A stretch of DNA of 64,000 bases from Meconema thalassinum. Lineage: Eukaryota > Arthropoda > Insecta > Orthoptera > Tettigoniidae. Positions 44,509 through 56,104 of the stretch are shown piece by piece. The position numbers and the translations under genes were made by a program. Numbering within the stretch: the first letter of the stretch is position 1; every line of letters starts with the position of its first letter. The stretch spans positions 16,528,716 through 16,592,715 of the forward strand of contig OX336392.1 of the NCBI GenBank assembly GCA_946902985.2. The letters are read 5' to 3'. The notes beneath the pieces were generated by a model. It saw only the letters and a program-made list of their open reading frames with translations. It did not search any database and was not told the DNA's origin.

Positions 44509-47290
44509 CCCTTAGCTGACCAAGCATGTGCTAAACGATTTCTTCCATAGTTGGCTAATGAAAATTGGTAAGAAAGGAGGTACCTAAAGAGAATATAATA
44601 CTTTTTTAAAATTAAGTTTTGAAAATCAGTGTTTTTGAGACATGGTACTTCAGAGTACCGTTGGTCCCTACGCAGGCCTATTCAACATTTGGACTTAGCT
44701 CTATTACATAATGAGAAACTTCCTCCCAGAAAATTATCAAATAACATTTTGCTTTTTGTAGAACACGTTTTCAGTAAAAATGGCCAAACTGCATCTGACT
44801 TACCTGAGAAATAATACTGATGAATAGTAACTCAAATATAATTAATTATGCTTGTAATTTATTTACTATAACAAACTGTAATGTATGGTGAAGCATTTCA
44901 TAAAATATTGCTCTGTTTAGGAACTGATTTCCCTCTTCGAAAATATAATATTATAATAGGAAGCATGTAAAACATAATGCATTAATACATTCAGAAATAG
45001 AGCAGGATATAACCTACTGCATTCCATACTGTCACCACAGACACTCCAAAACTCACAGAATTTGCTGCCCTGAAAGCTACTGGGACTAACACTGTTTCAT
45101 GCCGCTAAGCATTTACATCATGCTAGGCAGTGAAGCAGTTATTTCGTTCATTGCTGCATAAATGTACATTACAGTGACTACATTTACTGTAGGGACGAAG
45201 ACTGAAAAATTCATATCCACCCCGTACATCTTTACGGACAGAGAAGTTCTTCCCTCGTCTCTTGTTACTTATAAGTTTGCATTCCTCTTAGGAGTTGTCT
45301 TCTTTGGTTCAGTGAAAGCCAATAATCCAAGAGCAACATCCTTGTGAAACTGTTTCATTGAAAGTTTCCCATTTATTTCACAGAAAACCACATATGAATT
45401 GATGAATGATATTTCCAATAGCCCCCAAAAGAGCCTCTGCCACCAATTCTTACACCTTCGATCAAGTCCATACACTGTTCTAAGTCTGACTGCCATATCA
45501 ACACCTCCCATGTGTGAGTTTTAGTCAACAGCAATAACTGGACAAGTCACATCTTTCTTTGTGCCATCCTTTAGTCTCCTAGAAGGGAAGGCTTGTTCCG
45601 TGCCATGGTAGTTGGATGAAAAGTCTTCGTGTCTTTTCATTTGGAGAATCCTAGGCCAGTATTTGAAATCCCAAAATCACTCTCCCCACGAGACAAATTT
45701 TTTTGGTCATTTGTCATATCCTGTGGAATACCTTTCCTGTTTTATTGTACCATATGCTCGAGTGTTTCCAGCCTTCAGCTTCTCCAACAGGTCAAGAGAA
45801 GTAAAATAATTGTCAAAACATATTATTCTTCCCTTACCACATTCCTGGCTCATTTTCTCCTACTATCTGTCTAATTCTAGTGATTTCAGCATTAAAAACC
45901 AAATTGAAAATGTCAGGTGCCGGTTTATTAGCAAGTTGCAACGGATTCTGGTCAAATTCGTCATCATCTTCCTGAATATCAGTGTCACGGTGATTATCCA
46001 CTTCAATTTCTGTGTCTAGAAGTTCTAAAAGTTGGTAATCACTCAAAACATCTGCCACCCCAGGGGCTCACATCTAGTGGGTCGTGGGTTGGCGACCACG
46101 GGGCCCCAGCTGAGTCCGGCATTTCTTCCACTTACTTGCTCCTCTCCGTCTTATTTCCTGTTGACCTCACTTGGTCAACTCTTGTTCTCTTCCGACCCCA
46201 ACGGTATTAGGGTATCCGAGGCCTAGGGAGTCTCTTCCTCTCCCGCCTTACTTGGCCCTTGTCTCATCTTTTCTGATACCCTCCTTCTGCGAGGGGTCAG
46301 CCTTCTTTTTCTTTTCATGTTATCTCCTGCCTTCTGCTCAAGGCCCTCAAGGAGGCAGGGTGTTTGTAGCCCCACCACTTCTGGTGCACCCTAGATATTT
46401 CTACGCCCTCGGGGGCTCACGGCTGATGAGTTCGGGAGTTGGCGACCCCGAGGGATTCCAGAGCTGGGTCCGGTTTTCCCCCTTTATCCATTACCTCTGG
46501 GGTGGACCCTCTCCTCTTTTACTTTCTTATGTGACTTTCATGGCTCTCCTTCCTTCCAAGTCCCTCAATCCGCATTCTTCGAGGGTTGAGGGCATTTCTT
46601 TTCCTCCTGTCCTTTATTTGCCTTATTCTTACTTTTGTTTTCCATTTCTTCTTCTAGTATATAAGTAAGTAGTTAGTTTTAGTTATAGTTTACATTTTAT
46701 CATCATCTTCACGATCTTCCAAATCATTAGAGGCCGATAACCTAGATGTTAGGCCCCTTAAAACAACAATTATCATCATCATCGTAAAAACATTTGCCAT
46801 ACCGAAAGAAAACACTAAAAAATCCAATAAATTGTCTAGAGTTAGCAGGACAACACAGCTGACAGGAAGGTTATGTTGATATATACGGTAGGCCTTCTCG
46901 TAGACCGTCGGTACTCAGGAGTCCAGTTCCGTCAAAGTCCATCCTAACAAAAGTTAACCTCTCAATTCAGTTATAACGTATGTAAAACACAAGTAGAAAG
47001 GCCCACTTCTAGGCGAATCACTCATTCACAAAGTCTCGTGCAGTTATAAGTCACATAAACATCAATAACAATATCACATTTTCAAAGCATGTTGTAACCA
47101 TGGAAACGGAAGTTTCTATCTCCTACCTTGTCAACGGCAGGTTAGCCAATGGCAAAAAAATCACTTTTCTTTATGAAATTAGCATTCCTCTAATGTACTA
47201 AAGGTCTACAGAGGCGCTAGGCGTTAAAGATCAGGGGCTATGGGACAAAGAAATAGGTGGTACTTGTAAGTACCGTCGGTCAGCTAAGGG
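44509..47290 (-). mobile_element. Degenerate piggyBac element (~2.8 kb)
   Basis: The left end CCCTTAGCTGACCAAGCATG follows TTAA at 44505-44508. The right end, inverted, reads CCCTTAGCTGACCGACGGTA and is bounded by TTGA (a one-base change from TTAA) at 47291-47294. A related subterminal block GGTACTT..(A)GTACCGT(T/C)GGTC occurs at 44643 and 47262. Minus-strand coding pieces remain: an acidic N-terminal part (46058-45834; DYQLLELLDTEIEVDN) and a C-terminal part (45511-45269) with MGGVDMAVRLRTVYGLDRR and WWQRLFWGLLEISFINSY, typical of piggyBac. The middle is scrambled by stops, and another repeat is inserted at about 46060-46785. Confidence 0.85.
46060..46785 (+). mobile_element. Retroposon-like insertion with (ATC)n tail
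   Basis: This block interrupts the piggyBac N-terminal region. It contains two diverged copies (46066-46130 and 46411-46475) of a GGGGCTCAC...GTTGGCGACC...GAGTCCGG unit. It ends TTAGAGGCCGATAACCTAGA, GTTAGGCCCCTTAAAACAAC and an ATCATCATC tail. The 'gccgatgacctagatgttaggcc' ending followed by a triplet tail is typical of a retroposed repeat. A 165-codon open frame through it has no recognisable domain. Confidence 0.65.
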
Positions 47291-47294
47291 TTGA

Positions 47295-48190
47295 AGTCGT
47301 TGGGTTTGAAAGTGACTAAGTAATTAATTTTAAAAGTTTTCATCATCAGCTAATAGACTGATGACTTTTGGACTCTATAAAGTATCTTTCAGAAATAAGC
47401 CAGGTACTGTGTGTTTGACAATTCAAATATAAGACATTTGTATAGGCCTACTCAACATGGCTCCATTGGAATTCCAACAACGATTTTAATATATTAAGTT
47501 ACTGAGGAAGCAAACGTGCTTGAGTGGAAGTCATCTTATTTTAATCACCAATAGCAAGTTATTTATTCTTAGAAGACTGGATTATGCTGCTAACACGCTG
47601 TAGATGTATTTACTTTTTTGATTGTCGTAAATTCATGCTACAATGACATAACCATAGTTCATATGTGTGGATCACGTACATTGATTTGTCAGATGAAGTG
47701 AAAATGTGTCGAATGTTCTCCAATAGGTTATTTTATGCAGTAAATATTTGGCTAATGACGTGAAGATTAGCAACAAGGATGGCAGTGTTCAAGTTACTGG
47801 TACATTACAAGTGCAAGTTGTCTGTAAATATAATGACTTAGAAACATGGTTGGTGATAGAATGGAGTTCTGATTAACCCTTGTGTGGTCGCACTAAAAAA
47901 AGAACCGTATTTGGGCCCACACGATCAAAAGGACTGGATATTATTAAAGGCAGGGACTTCTTTTTTGACCCACAGAAATAACAACGTAATAACAAATGGA
48001 GACAATAAAGCTTAGTTATGAAAGTCATGTAAGGTATGTACAAGAGATCACTTATGTTTCATATAATGAAATAATGTGACTCTCTAAAGCTTAAATTACT
48101 ACACATGAAATAATATGAAAATATATCTTGAAAATCAGAGAGTTATAGCTAGTCCCATCTGTTTTTATTTTGGCATCCAACAAATAACTC
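47295..48190. other. Spacer with an orphan piggyBac-like end
   Basis: TTAA followed by CCCTTGTGTGGTCGCACTAA occurs at 47873-47897, like a piggyBac left end. No matching inverted partner was found in the window. The rest is unassigned. Confidence 0.35.
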
Positions 48191-48529
48191 CAGTCGAACT
48201 TGGATAGCTGGAAGCTCAAAGGGACCAAAAAAAAAAACTTTGAGTTATCCACGAATTAGTTTGGGAGGGGGTAATAATGGAAAACAACCTTTAAAACATC
48301 AAATTCTATTATTTGTTCCTTTTTAATGGGATTTTAAATTAAATTACAGTACATTTTTTCAAAGAAAATAATAACTCGATGACTTTAATCTACTCAGCTA
48401 GCGTCAGTGTCTTCAGCTTTGAGCCCAATGTTGAGCGACTTGGTTTTGAAAGAGATATGGTAACCTACAAATAAATTTGCACATAAATCCGGCTCACTTA
48501 CTGTGATTAACCAAACGTTCACTTGCCTG
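48191..48529. mobile_element. Left part of a Tigger/pogo-like element
   Basis: CAGTCGAACTTGGATAGCTG, CTCAAAGGGACC, then GAGTTATCCACGAA (48242-48255) is the style of terminal repeat found in Tigger/pogo elements (paired 'tcgaa...gttatcc' segments). Related GAGTTATCC blocks appear on the far side of the piggyBac element at 50981-51081. The piggyBac insertion therefore appears to split this element. Confidence 0.55.
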
Positions 48530-48533
48530 TTAA

Positions 48534-50671
48534 CACATTGCTGACCGGGTGCTCATCACACTGCTCAACCCCTGTGGCCGGCCATTTTCTGAGTAACTTA
48601 GTGCTACAGCGCATGCACATAAATAAATGGGCCTAGCTTTACTAACCTTGTACTGATTTTGGTGAAATTTGCTGGAAGTCTTCTGCAATAGTCCTAATAA
48701 TGTTTCCTTGTGTGGTAGGCTGTGTAGCAATTACCTCTGTGAAGGGGCACACAGCAACTTTTGCAAGTGTACCTTGTTTCACTTCGTTTGCCCTTACTGG
48801 AACACATTCTGCACACTCTTGTTGGATTTCTTTTCAGTCCTGTAGCTGGAATTTCAACTAGAATGTGGTCCTTTATCTGCCCTGAAAGCCTACCAGGAGG
48901 GTCCTTACTTGGTGCCCTCTTGGACAGGTTCGATGAAGTGGATGGTTGAGGATCAGAATCACCTCGATTTTCAGTCATCCAGGCCCTGGCCACTCCCATC
49001 AGAAATTGCTTATACCTCAACTTTTTCTGACTGTTCAAGGCACAATACAGCCTAAATGCATTAAATAATGCACAGTTCACTAAATAAAACCCTACTTTCT
49101 TGCTCCACTTGATCGTCTTACGCAAGAGAGTAAAATAAGCCAAGAACTGGTCTGCTCGATCAACCCCCTTCATGTACATATTGTACTCAATTATACACTT
49201 CGGTTTCATAATAACCTGCCCAGTCTTTCTGTCCCGTTTACCAGTACATTCCATAGTGGCATCATGGATAGTAGCTACCATTCTAATAATTCTTTTGTCC
49301 TTCCAAACTACGAGCAGGACCTCCTCCCCTTTCCGTACAAAAGTCATCTCCCCTTTTTTTCAGTTCCTTAGATCTAACTTTCACTTCACCTGGCAAACCA
49401 CGATTCTCCCTAATTGTGCCACAAACTCGTGTTTTATGTTCAAGAAGGGTTTGAGATGTGGACACACTATTATAATAATTATCTTGGTATGTGTGATGCC
49501 ACATACCAAGGAAAGGCCTCATGCCTCTCCATATTGCAGATATAACCTGTGTCACTCTCACAAACCATTCTCACCAAAATACCATACTAGGTCAACTTTC
49601 CTGGGTTATATGTCCTAAATTTGAGGCGCCCTGGGATCATTCCTTCATCCAATGACAGTTGTTGTTTGGGTTTGTATAATGTCTGAAATTTTGGCAGGAA
49701 ATAATCTAAAAGGGGCTGAACTTTATGAAGCCTATTTGTATCAGGTGTGGCCTGACTGTTGTCACTGAAATGAAGGAATGTGAGGATCTGCTCGAATCTA
49801 TTTCTGCTCATTGTTTTGGAGTATATGGGAGTTTCAATTAGGGGATCAGTTGACCAGTAGTCTTTCCAACATGACTTTCGTACCTGTGCCATCAATATAA
49901 ACAAAGCAAAAAATTTGCGCATTTCACTACTGGTTACATCAGTCCACTTCAAGCTTTTAGGGGACAATTTGTGTGATGAAGCTGTTTGCTGGTGATACAA
50001 GTTCGTCTGCTCGGCAACAAGTTCAAAAAAATCATCTCCGAAAATTAGGCCTACTACTTCGTCAATGTTTTGAGGATTATCGGGTCTTACCGTTATGCCA
50101 GGAACTCCAGGGAAATCTTCTAAAGTCGGTGCACTACTATTTTCAACCCATTCATTAGTAGAAATAGAAATATCACTTCCATTTACACTCACAATATCAC
50201 TTTCAGCCTCGCTCTCGGCCGCCGCTACTTCACGTTGTTTTGGAGGGCGTATATCATCATTGTCACCCGAGACACTTTCGTCTGAAGAGGTTTCAAAATC
50301 GAACTCGCGATCTTCAACGTCACTGGGGCAATCTGAATACTTATCCGTATACAATTCGTTAAAAATCTCGTCTGCATCTAAACACACGGCCAGTCTGGGA
50401 AGCGCCATGTTACCCACCACATGGTTCATTATACCGTGTAAACAAGAGGTTAGAAAACGAAACAAATGAACCGCAAAATAGCGGGAAATAGCAGCAAAGA
50501 ATACCCAAACCATCCAGCACGGAAGTTCAAACCTTGACCAATAATTAGTTCCAGAACGTTCCGTTAGATGTCATAGAATGTACGTATTCCGTGAACATGA
50601 GTTCACTCGGGTCCCGCCACCAACGTTCGGCTAGCGAAACACGAGTCAACTCGGGTCCCGTCCGCATTGTG
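48534..50671 (-). mobile_element. piggyBac element with matching ends and TTAA duplication
   Basis: TTAA at 48530-48533 and 50672-50675 flanks a 2138-bp element. The left end is CACATTGCTGACCGGGTGCT; the right end, inverted, is CACAATGCGGACGGGACCCG. The right side has a subterminal direct repeat of ACTCGGGTCCCG (about 50606 and 50649). The transposase gene is on the minus strand and fills most of the element. Confidence 0.92.
48694..50408 (-). pseudogene. piggyBac transposase gene, one nonsense and two frameshifts
   Basis: Start is taken at 50408 (MALPRLAVCLDADEIF) rather than an upstream ATG, because the acidic N terminus typical of the family follows. The domain then reads WTDVTSSEMRKFFALFILMA, FEQILTFLHFSDN and SLDEGMIPGRLKFRTYNPGK; the Asp here is the first catalytic residue. 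A TAG at 49584-49586 stops the frame. Coding sense resumes (YGILVRMVCES), shifts near 49500 to YQDNYYNSVSTSQTLLEHKT (second Asp), and shifts again near 49350 to LLVVWKDKRIIRMVATIHDA (third Asp) and YMKGVDRADQFLAYF. It ends with a Cys-rich RVCRMCSS...YTCKSCCVPLHRGNC domain. All key residues remain, so the damage is recent or partly sequencing error. Confidence 0.9.
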
Positions 50672-50675
50672 TTAA

Positions 50676-51105
50676 GACACGATGTTGTCAGCTCGAAGCC
50701 ATCGAAGGCTCGCCGCACACTGACGAAGCATGGCAAGTGGGGGAGGAACGCTATCCGAACTTTGCCGATCGTCCACGAACACCTAAATTGACCTACGAAG
50801 TCTGCTGCCCTTCCGAGGCGTTGTCGAAACGAGAGAGGGGGGGAGCGATAAAGCAAGAGAGAAAGAGAGATTCGCTTACTGACCTTGAGCGGAACCGAAA
50901 ATCAAACTGGGACTGGGCTTGAAACAGACAAAACCTGTTTCAGCCAAACAAATCTTTGTGACTTCCGGAACCAGAACTTCGAGTTATCCAAAAAAGACGT
51001 CGAGTTATCCACGATTTTTTTGCATTGTCAGTATAGGAAATTCAAGGGACAGGAGAAAAACTTAGAGTTATCCACGAATTCGAGTTGCCCAATAATGATC
51101 TCGCA
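50676..51105. mobile_element. Right part of a Tigger/pogo-like element
   Basis: GAGTTATCC blocks at 50981, 51002-51014 and 51065-51081 (GAGTTATCCACGAATTCGAG) match the style of the left part at 48191-48255. CAAGGGACAGGAG near 51043 mirrors CAAAGGGACC at 48217. Coding sequence was not recognised. Confidence 0.5.
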
Positions 51106-51517
51106 CTAGATTGTAGAAACAAAGACAGGTTTTCCTTATCACTGTTGTCCCCAATGTATCTGTTTTCTGCTCGTAGCAACAGAGCATGTTGTGAGAGTAT
51201 CACGGTGGCTTGGCGCCAAACAGAGTATGCACAGCACAAATAAACTACCATGGCGCAACCAATTGAGCGTTAAACCAACAGCAAGAAAATGACCAGTACT
51301 ATATGGTTGTAGTGGTAAGGGACATGTGGTAAGATTTTAGCCTAGGTGTTGTTCATTTGGGGCCTTGGGACATCTTGGTCATCAGCCCCATGTATTTGTG
51401 TGTGGAGAATGGAAGTTTGCTCTACCTTATTTGTTATGATGACTGTAGTATCAGGTAGAAAGCATTCTGATGGAGATTTTCTCACTTCATGAGCCTCCAT
51501 TTTCTTGTGTTAACATA

Positions 51518-51610
51518 CAGGGTTATTATGTGTGTGTGCACCAGTAAACATGGCAAGCTAAGCCGGCTGTGACTAGTGCAGATCACGACCGCACACACAT
51601 AATAACCCTG
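51518..51610. mobile_element. 93-bp hairpin MITE (mariner-type ends)
   Basis: The ends CAGGGTTATTATGTGTGTG and its complement CACACATAATAACCCTG are flanked by TA on each side (51516-51517, 51611-51612). The outer flanks GTTAACA/GTTAACA also match. The short interior is unique sequence. A TA target and CAGGG ends suggest a Tc1/mariner-mobilised miniature element. Confidence 0.8.
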
Positions 51611-51639
51611 TAGTTAACATGGAAGTTTATTGGTATGCA

Positions 51640-52950
51640 CACTAAGGAATGATGCCATAAGACATTAGCTGATGGTGTATTTGTATCAGAATACCACTTG
51701 ATCAATCACAATGCCATACTGAATGTACAGTTCATTACGTAGTGTTGTTAGGTACCCCTCTTCACAGATGAATAGAGCTGGAGGCACACTGTTTTGTAAT
51801 GTCCAATTATATTAATGTTTATCTAATCATAATGTCCATGTGAGTGATTAATTGTTCCTTAAAAGCTGAGTCTTATAGCCAGTGTAAATAACCTAAAAAA
51901 TTCAATCCAGAAGCCTTCTCAAACTGAAACATCGGTCATTCAATCAAAATGTTAACTTTGTGCTGAACATGAAATAGTTAAAGTGCTCAATGCTCGTAGA
52001 TGATGTAGCCTAAGCCGGCTGGAACTAAATTGTATTACTCGCTAAGCTCGAACTGCTTACTGAAATCTTTCATTCCTCTTGGTAGGTGTTGCCTTTTGAA
52101 GTCTCTACGGTACCATTAATGTACAGTATGAAATTTTAGGCAAATCCTTCGAGGGATAACATATTTTGCATTGAAACATGGCAGACCATAAAATCCAACT
52201 GGATCTCTGCTAGATTCTAACGAACAACCAATTATTACACAGTAATTTTATGAAACCAGCTCTTTTAAGTAGCGCAACCCCCAACATTTGCCTGGTGTGA
52301 GTGGAGAAACCACACGCAGCCTGTCAGCACCCAGATTTGAACCTCAGATCTCGGAATACCAGCTGCTCAGTGCCCTCAGCAATGGTAGTTGATCAAGGAC
52401 AGAAAAAAAATGATTACAAAATGTTGTAAGTTTTCAAAGTAGGAAAAAGAAATGCTGGTTAAAGTAGGGCACTGTTAACAAAGAATAAAATCAAGCTTTT
52501 AATTTTGGCTCTTACAGGTGTTGGCTACTGAGAGAAGTATGGAAGAACTGGGAATCGAAGCTAGTTCTTGATATTTCTGGTTCAACACAAGTTAACAAGA
52601 CTATAATGTTTATTTAAATACAAGGAATGGAAAGTGTTTTCTCCGTAATAAATTCTCATTCTAGTCAAAACAATTGCAGGAATTTGAAATGGTTTCAAGT
52701 TGTAGAGAATTATTTAGGTCTGTAATCCAGTCCTCCTGCAGTTGTCCTCTTTTCTTTCGTCAATAAATTCTGTAGAAGTTAATTTGTACCCTGATGACGT
52801 TTTTTTCCTGAATTATTTATTTTAATAAATACAGTACCATGAGGCGAGAAGTACTGTTCCATTATTTACCATTGTTACAGACAAATTACGCCTGCGTGTT
52901 GAACTAGAGGACAGTCGAGAGCTGGTATTGCAAGTCCAAGATTGTTTGTA
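51640..52950. other. unassigned spacer; possible decayed SINE at 52270-52385
   Basis: The stretch around 52270-52385 contains CACCCAGATTTGAACCTCAG, reminiscent of an antisense box B of a tRNA-like head. It is too diverged to assign. Nothing else was recognised. Confidence 0.3.
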
Positions 52951-52954
52951 TTGG

Positions 52955-53130
52955 GGTTGCTGGAGCCAACCTTCCTCATGTTTTGGTTTTGGCTGGAGAG
53001 TTAAGGCCGGATGCCGTTCCTAACACCAAGTGATTTTTCAAGTGAAAATTCCACCGCGCCGTCACCGGAATTCGAACCCCGGCCGTCCGGGTGAAAGATG
53101 AACAGCTAAGCCACTGCGCCATCATGCTCC
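52955..53130 (-). repeat. tRNA-headed SINE, antisense
   Basis: On the minus strand the head reads GATGGCGCAGTGGCTTAGCT, then CGGGGTTCGAATTCCGG (box B). The body follows with TGGTGTTAGGAACGGCATCC and GGCCTTAACTCTCCAGCC. It is a third SINE family in the window. Confidence 0.8.
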
Positions 53131-53608
53131 CCATTGAACCTGGCTCTGTTTACTGGTACTTCCCACTTTTCTATCGGAATTTTGTTCTGAATATCTCGTA
53201 ACACTGCCATTGCATATCATTTTGAAGAATGTGCCTTTCTCATCAAAATTATATTCTGAATTAGAGACACACCTTGTCTCTCTTCATAATAATTTTAAAA
53301 TAAAAGAAACATAATCTATTTTTCAACTCTTCGTAATGCAACTTTTCAAGTATTGTGACAATAGTTGTCATAACATTTTTGCAAAGGGAACATTTCAGGT
53401 CCACCAAACTGTGAAAATATATATATTCATTGATTGAATAAGCTTATGTGAACAAAAATTGTTCTATTCCAAATTATTTTAATATATACGGTATCAATAA
53501 GTAGTAATAGAGTAGATATACAGCTTTTAATGGCTAATGCCCTATTTCATTCATTATCAAGATCCTTGTTCTTCAGTAAACAGTTCTTAAAATAAATTGT
53601 AGAACCTT

Positions 53609-53990
53609 TTAATGCCAATGAATTATAGGAGTACCTGGACATCTGGACTGAAAATGGAACTTATCTTTACACTGAACATTTTCAGGATTTCTAATAATTA
53701 TTCTCCCAATGATGTGTACACTACATAGATTGTTGACTGCACTTTTGAGTGAATCTGATTTGGAAACCATATTCCATGAACAAGTCTGGTATGGATGGAA
53801 TTTGGTCGCACGGAATAATACTCGACTGTCATTTATCTCCATGGAATATGCTTCCCAAATCGGCTTCATGCATTTCCATTGATAAAGGGTCGAGTCGGCA
53901 ATCTTTGATAATATCACACACTGTGTGCCTGTCATGGGAATCGCCTTTTCTTGTCAGGCTAACATTAAAAAATTGTAGGATAACACAACA
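53609..53990 (-). other. Unassigned coding-like fragment
   Basis: Two overlapping minus-strand frames show protein-like composition: SLTRKGDSHDRHTVCDIIKD (about 53965-53905) in one frame and FHPYQTCSWNMVSKSDSLKS (about 53795-53735) in another. No family was recognised. A frameshifted relic is possible. Confidence 0.25.
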
Positions 53991-54089
53991 AGGAGGTCAT
54001 GCAATCACTGATTGTTCATTGATAAAATAAGAATTAGTTTTTGCTTGAAGAGAATCCATGAGGTGTACACTTCGTTAGGGCTAAGAATA

Positions 54090-54325
54090 CCTAATAATGT
54101 TGTTGTTATTGGTTTTACGACCCTTTTAACTATTCGGGCTTTTAGAGATGCCGGGTTGCCGGAATTTCGCCCTGAAGGGGATCTTTAACGTGCCAGTAAA
54201 TCTACTAACACGGCTCCCCCGCATTTGCGCACCCTCAAATACCAGCTGACTGAGCCAGGATTCGATCCTGCAACCTTGAGAACAGCAGGCGAGAATGTTA
54301 CCGCTAAGCCACGCAGCCAGCTACT
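54090..54325 (-). repeat. tRNA-headed SINE, antisense, well preserved
   Basis: Minus strand: GGCTGCGTGGCTTAGCGGTA (box A), CAGGATCGAATCCTGGC (box B), GGTATTTGAGGGTGCGCAAA, TAGATTTACTGGCACGTTAA, GATCCCCTTCAGGGCGAAAT and TCGTAAAACCAATAACAACA tail. The body is shared with 12345-12480 and 37940-38100. Confidence 0.88.
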
Positions 54326-54849
54326 AAGAATACCAATTTAGATACCTTCACCAAATCTGCTTTCAGATTATGTGAGAAATTCCTTGTGAAAAGAATCACC
54401 TAATATAACTGTTGGAACTGATAAACCATGATCTTGCTAGTTTTGTCAAGTCTTACCAATATGCAAATAGAATATTTTAAGACTGGCCTGATGCATACAG
54501 TAATACCACCAAGGTTGCAGGAGTTAACAAAGCAAGGACAGAGGTGAAAGAATAAAGTTGGGCAAAAATGTGCAAAATATGCATGTCAAAGAGACCTCTG
54601 TGGTCATTACACATAAATCTCAACATTACATCAAATTTCAAAGAAAATAGAAATATTGATCCACTCATCTTAATCTGTTTGCCAGTGTACCAACTCACCA
54701 GTACCAAACTAATTGATGAGTCCAATGGTACACAGATTGAGTCGACCCGATCAAGTTTCTTTTGAGATTTGATGTAATGTCATTTGGACCCTGTCGAAAA
54801 AGAAGGCTTTTTTAAATTATATCTCTCACGTCAAGTCATGTGTGTGTTC

Positions 54850-55150
54850 CCATTTTCAACAGATGCGATGAAAGTCTATGTGGCAGATGGTTTTGAAGGC
54901 CCGATGCCAACCTCATGAGAGATGACATGAATGAAACTGGGCAAGGATGTGGAAGGAAGCAGCAGTATCCTGTCAGAAGGTACCGTCCCAGCATTTGCCT
55001 GGAGTTGAAAATGAGAAACCACTGAAAACCATTTCAAGAACGGCCAGCGGTTGGGCTTGAACCCACGTCTGCCGGGTCTGCTGAGAGCTTGGCCCCTTGG
55101 CCTAGAGCTGCGCGTTAGCGAGCTTAGCTACCGCTGTTGGTCACGCCAGG
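54850..55150 (-). repeat. SINE with decayed tRNA-like head, antisense
   Basis: Minus strand: GTAGCTAAGCTCGCTAACGC, GACGTGGGTTCAAGCCCAAC (box B), GGTTTTCAGTGGTTTCTCAT, CTCCAGGCAAATGCTGGGAC, GGTACCTTCTGACAGG and CTTCCTTCCACATCCTTGCC. The 'aaatgctgggacggtacctt' body is characteristic of one abundant insect SINE type. Confidence 0.78.
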
Positions 55151-55159
55151 TCATCTTGA

Positions 55160-56100
55160 ATGTTAAATTATTTTATAAATAGGGTCAGGTGAAAATCTAC
55201 TTTTGGACGGGAAAATCTATCCTGAAATGTCGATGTTAACTGTTAAACTACTTAGTCCAGAAATCAAAACTTTTCCCTCAAACATAGGGAAAATTCGAGC
55301 CAGGATCCTTAGCCGTGATGCCCAGGTTTAGTTATGCCTTGTAGCAACGGACATGTGCATTCAAAAGAACAGTGGCATTGTTGCTATTAACACAGTGTTT
55401 TGCCCTTTGCCAAGTCTGGCCATCACTGCTTCACATTGTCAACAACAAATACTTAGCTCCAACAGTGGAAGAATTTATTTAAAAATTATATTTTTGGACA
55501 AAAAAAATATTTTAAAAGACATTGTTATCATCTAGCTGCTACACTAACTGTGTAGATGTCAACAAGTCAACTGTATGATAATTAAGACTGACCTCTCATA
55601 AGCTATGAGAATGTTTAATACTTGAGCATCCCAGTGCGCTTGATAACAGCATTAATGATGATTGATTTTGCTCAAGGGTGAGCCACTGCAAGCAAGTGTT
55701 CTTTTTCTCTTGCTGAAGCAGTCTTGGCAGCTTATCTTCACAGCAGGGAAATGTGTAGACAATGTACTGCTCCTCACTGTACATGTAGGGAGGGAGCAAC
55801 CTGCCATATATCACAAGAGTGTCACTGATGACAATCGAGTCATACAGTATCTACAAGTGATCACCCAATATTACCAGCCTGTACAATATTGAAGACTTCA
55901 ATAACCAACATTGTTCTCCGATTTTCTGCTTTATGATTTGCTCTCTAAGATCTATCCATCCACCATCATATGGAATTTGAGCTCACAGCTCTTTTAAGTA
56001 TTTCATACGGAATGAAAGGATCCAGATTGAATTGTTGTGATTTCAAAACCTTTCAGGGCTAAACGCAAAAGTTGCTATGCCTGTATTTCGAGAGTAAGAA
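55160..56100. other. unassigned spacer
   Basis: Short open frames only; no motif or repeat recognised. Confidence 0.35.
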
Positions 56101-56104
56101 GCTG

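Noticed and set aside
46171..46668. 165-codon + strand open frame
   Set aside because: Lies across a retroposon-like block with internal duplicated modules; low-complexity Pro/Phe/Ser composition and no domain.
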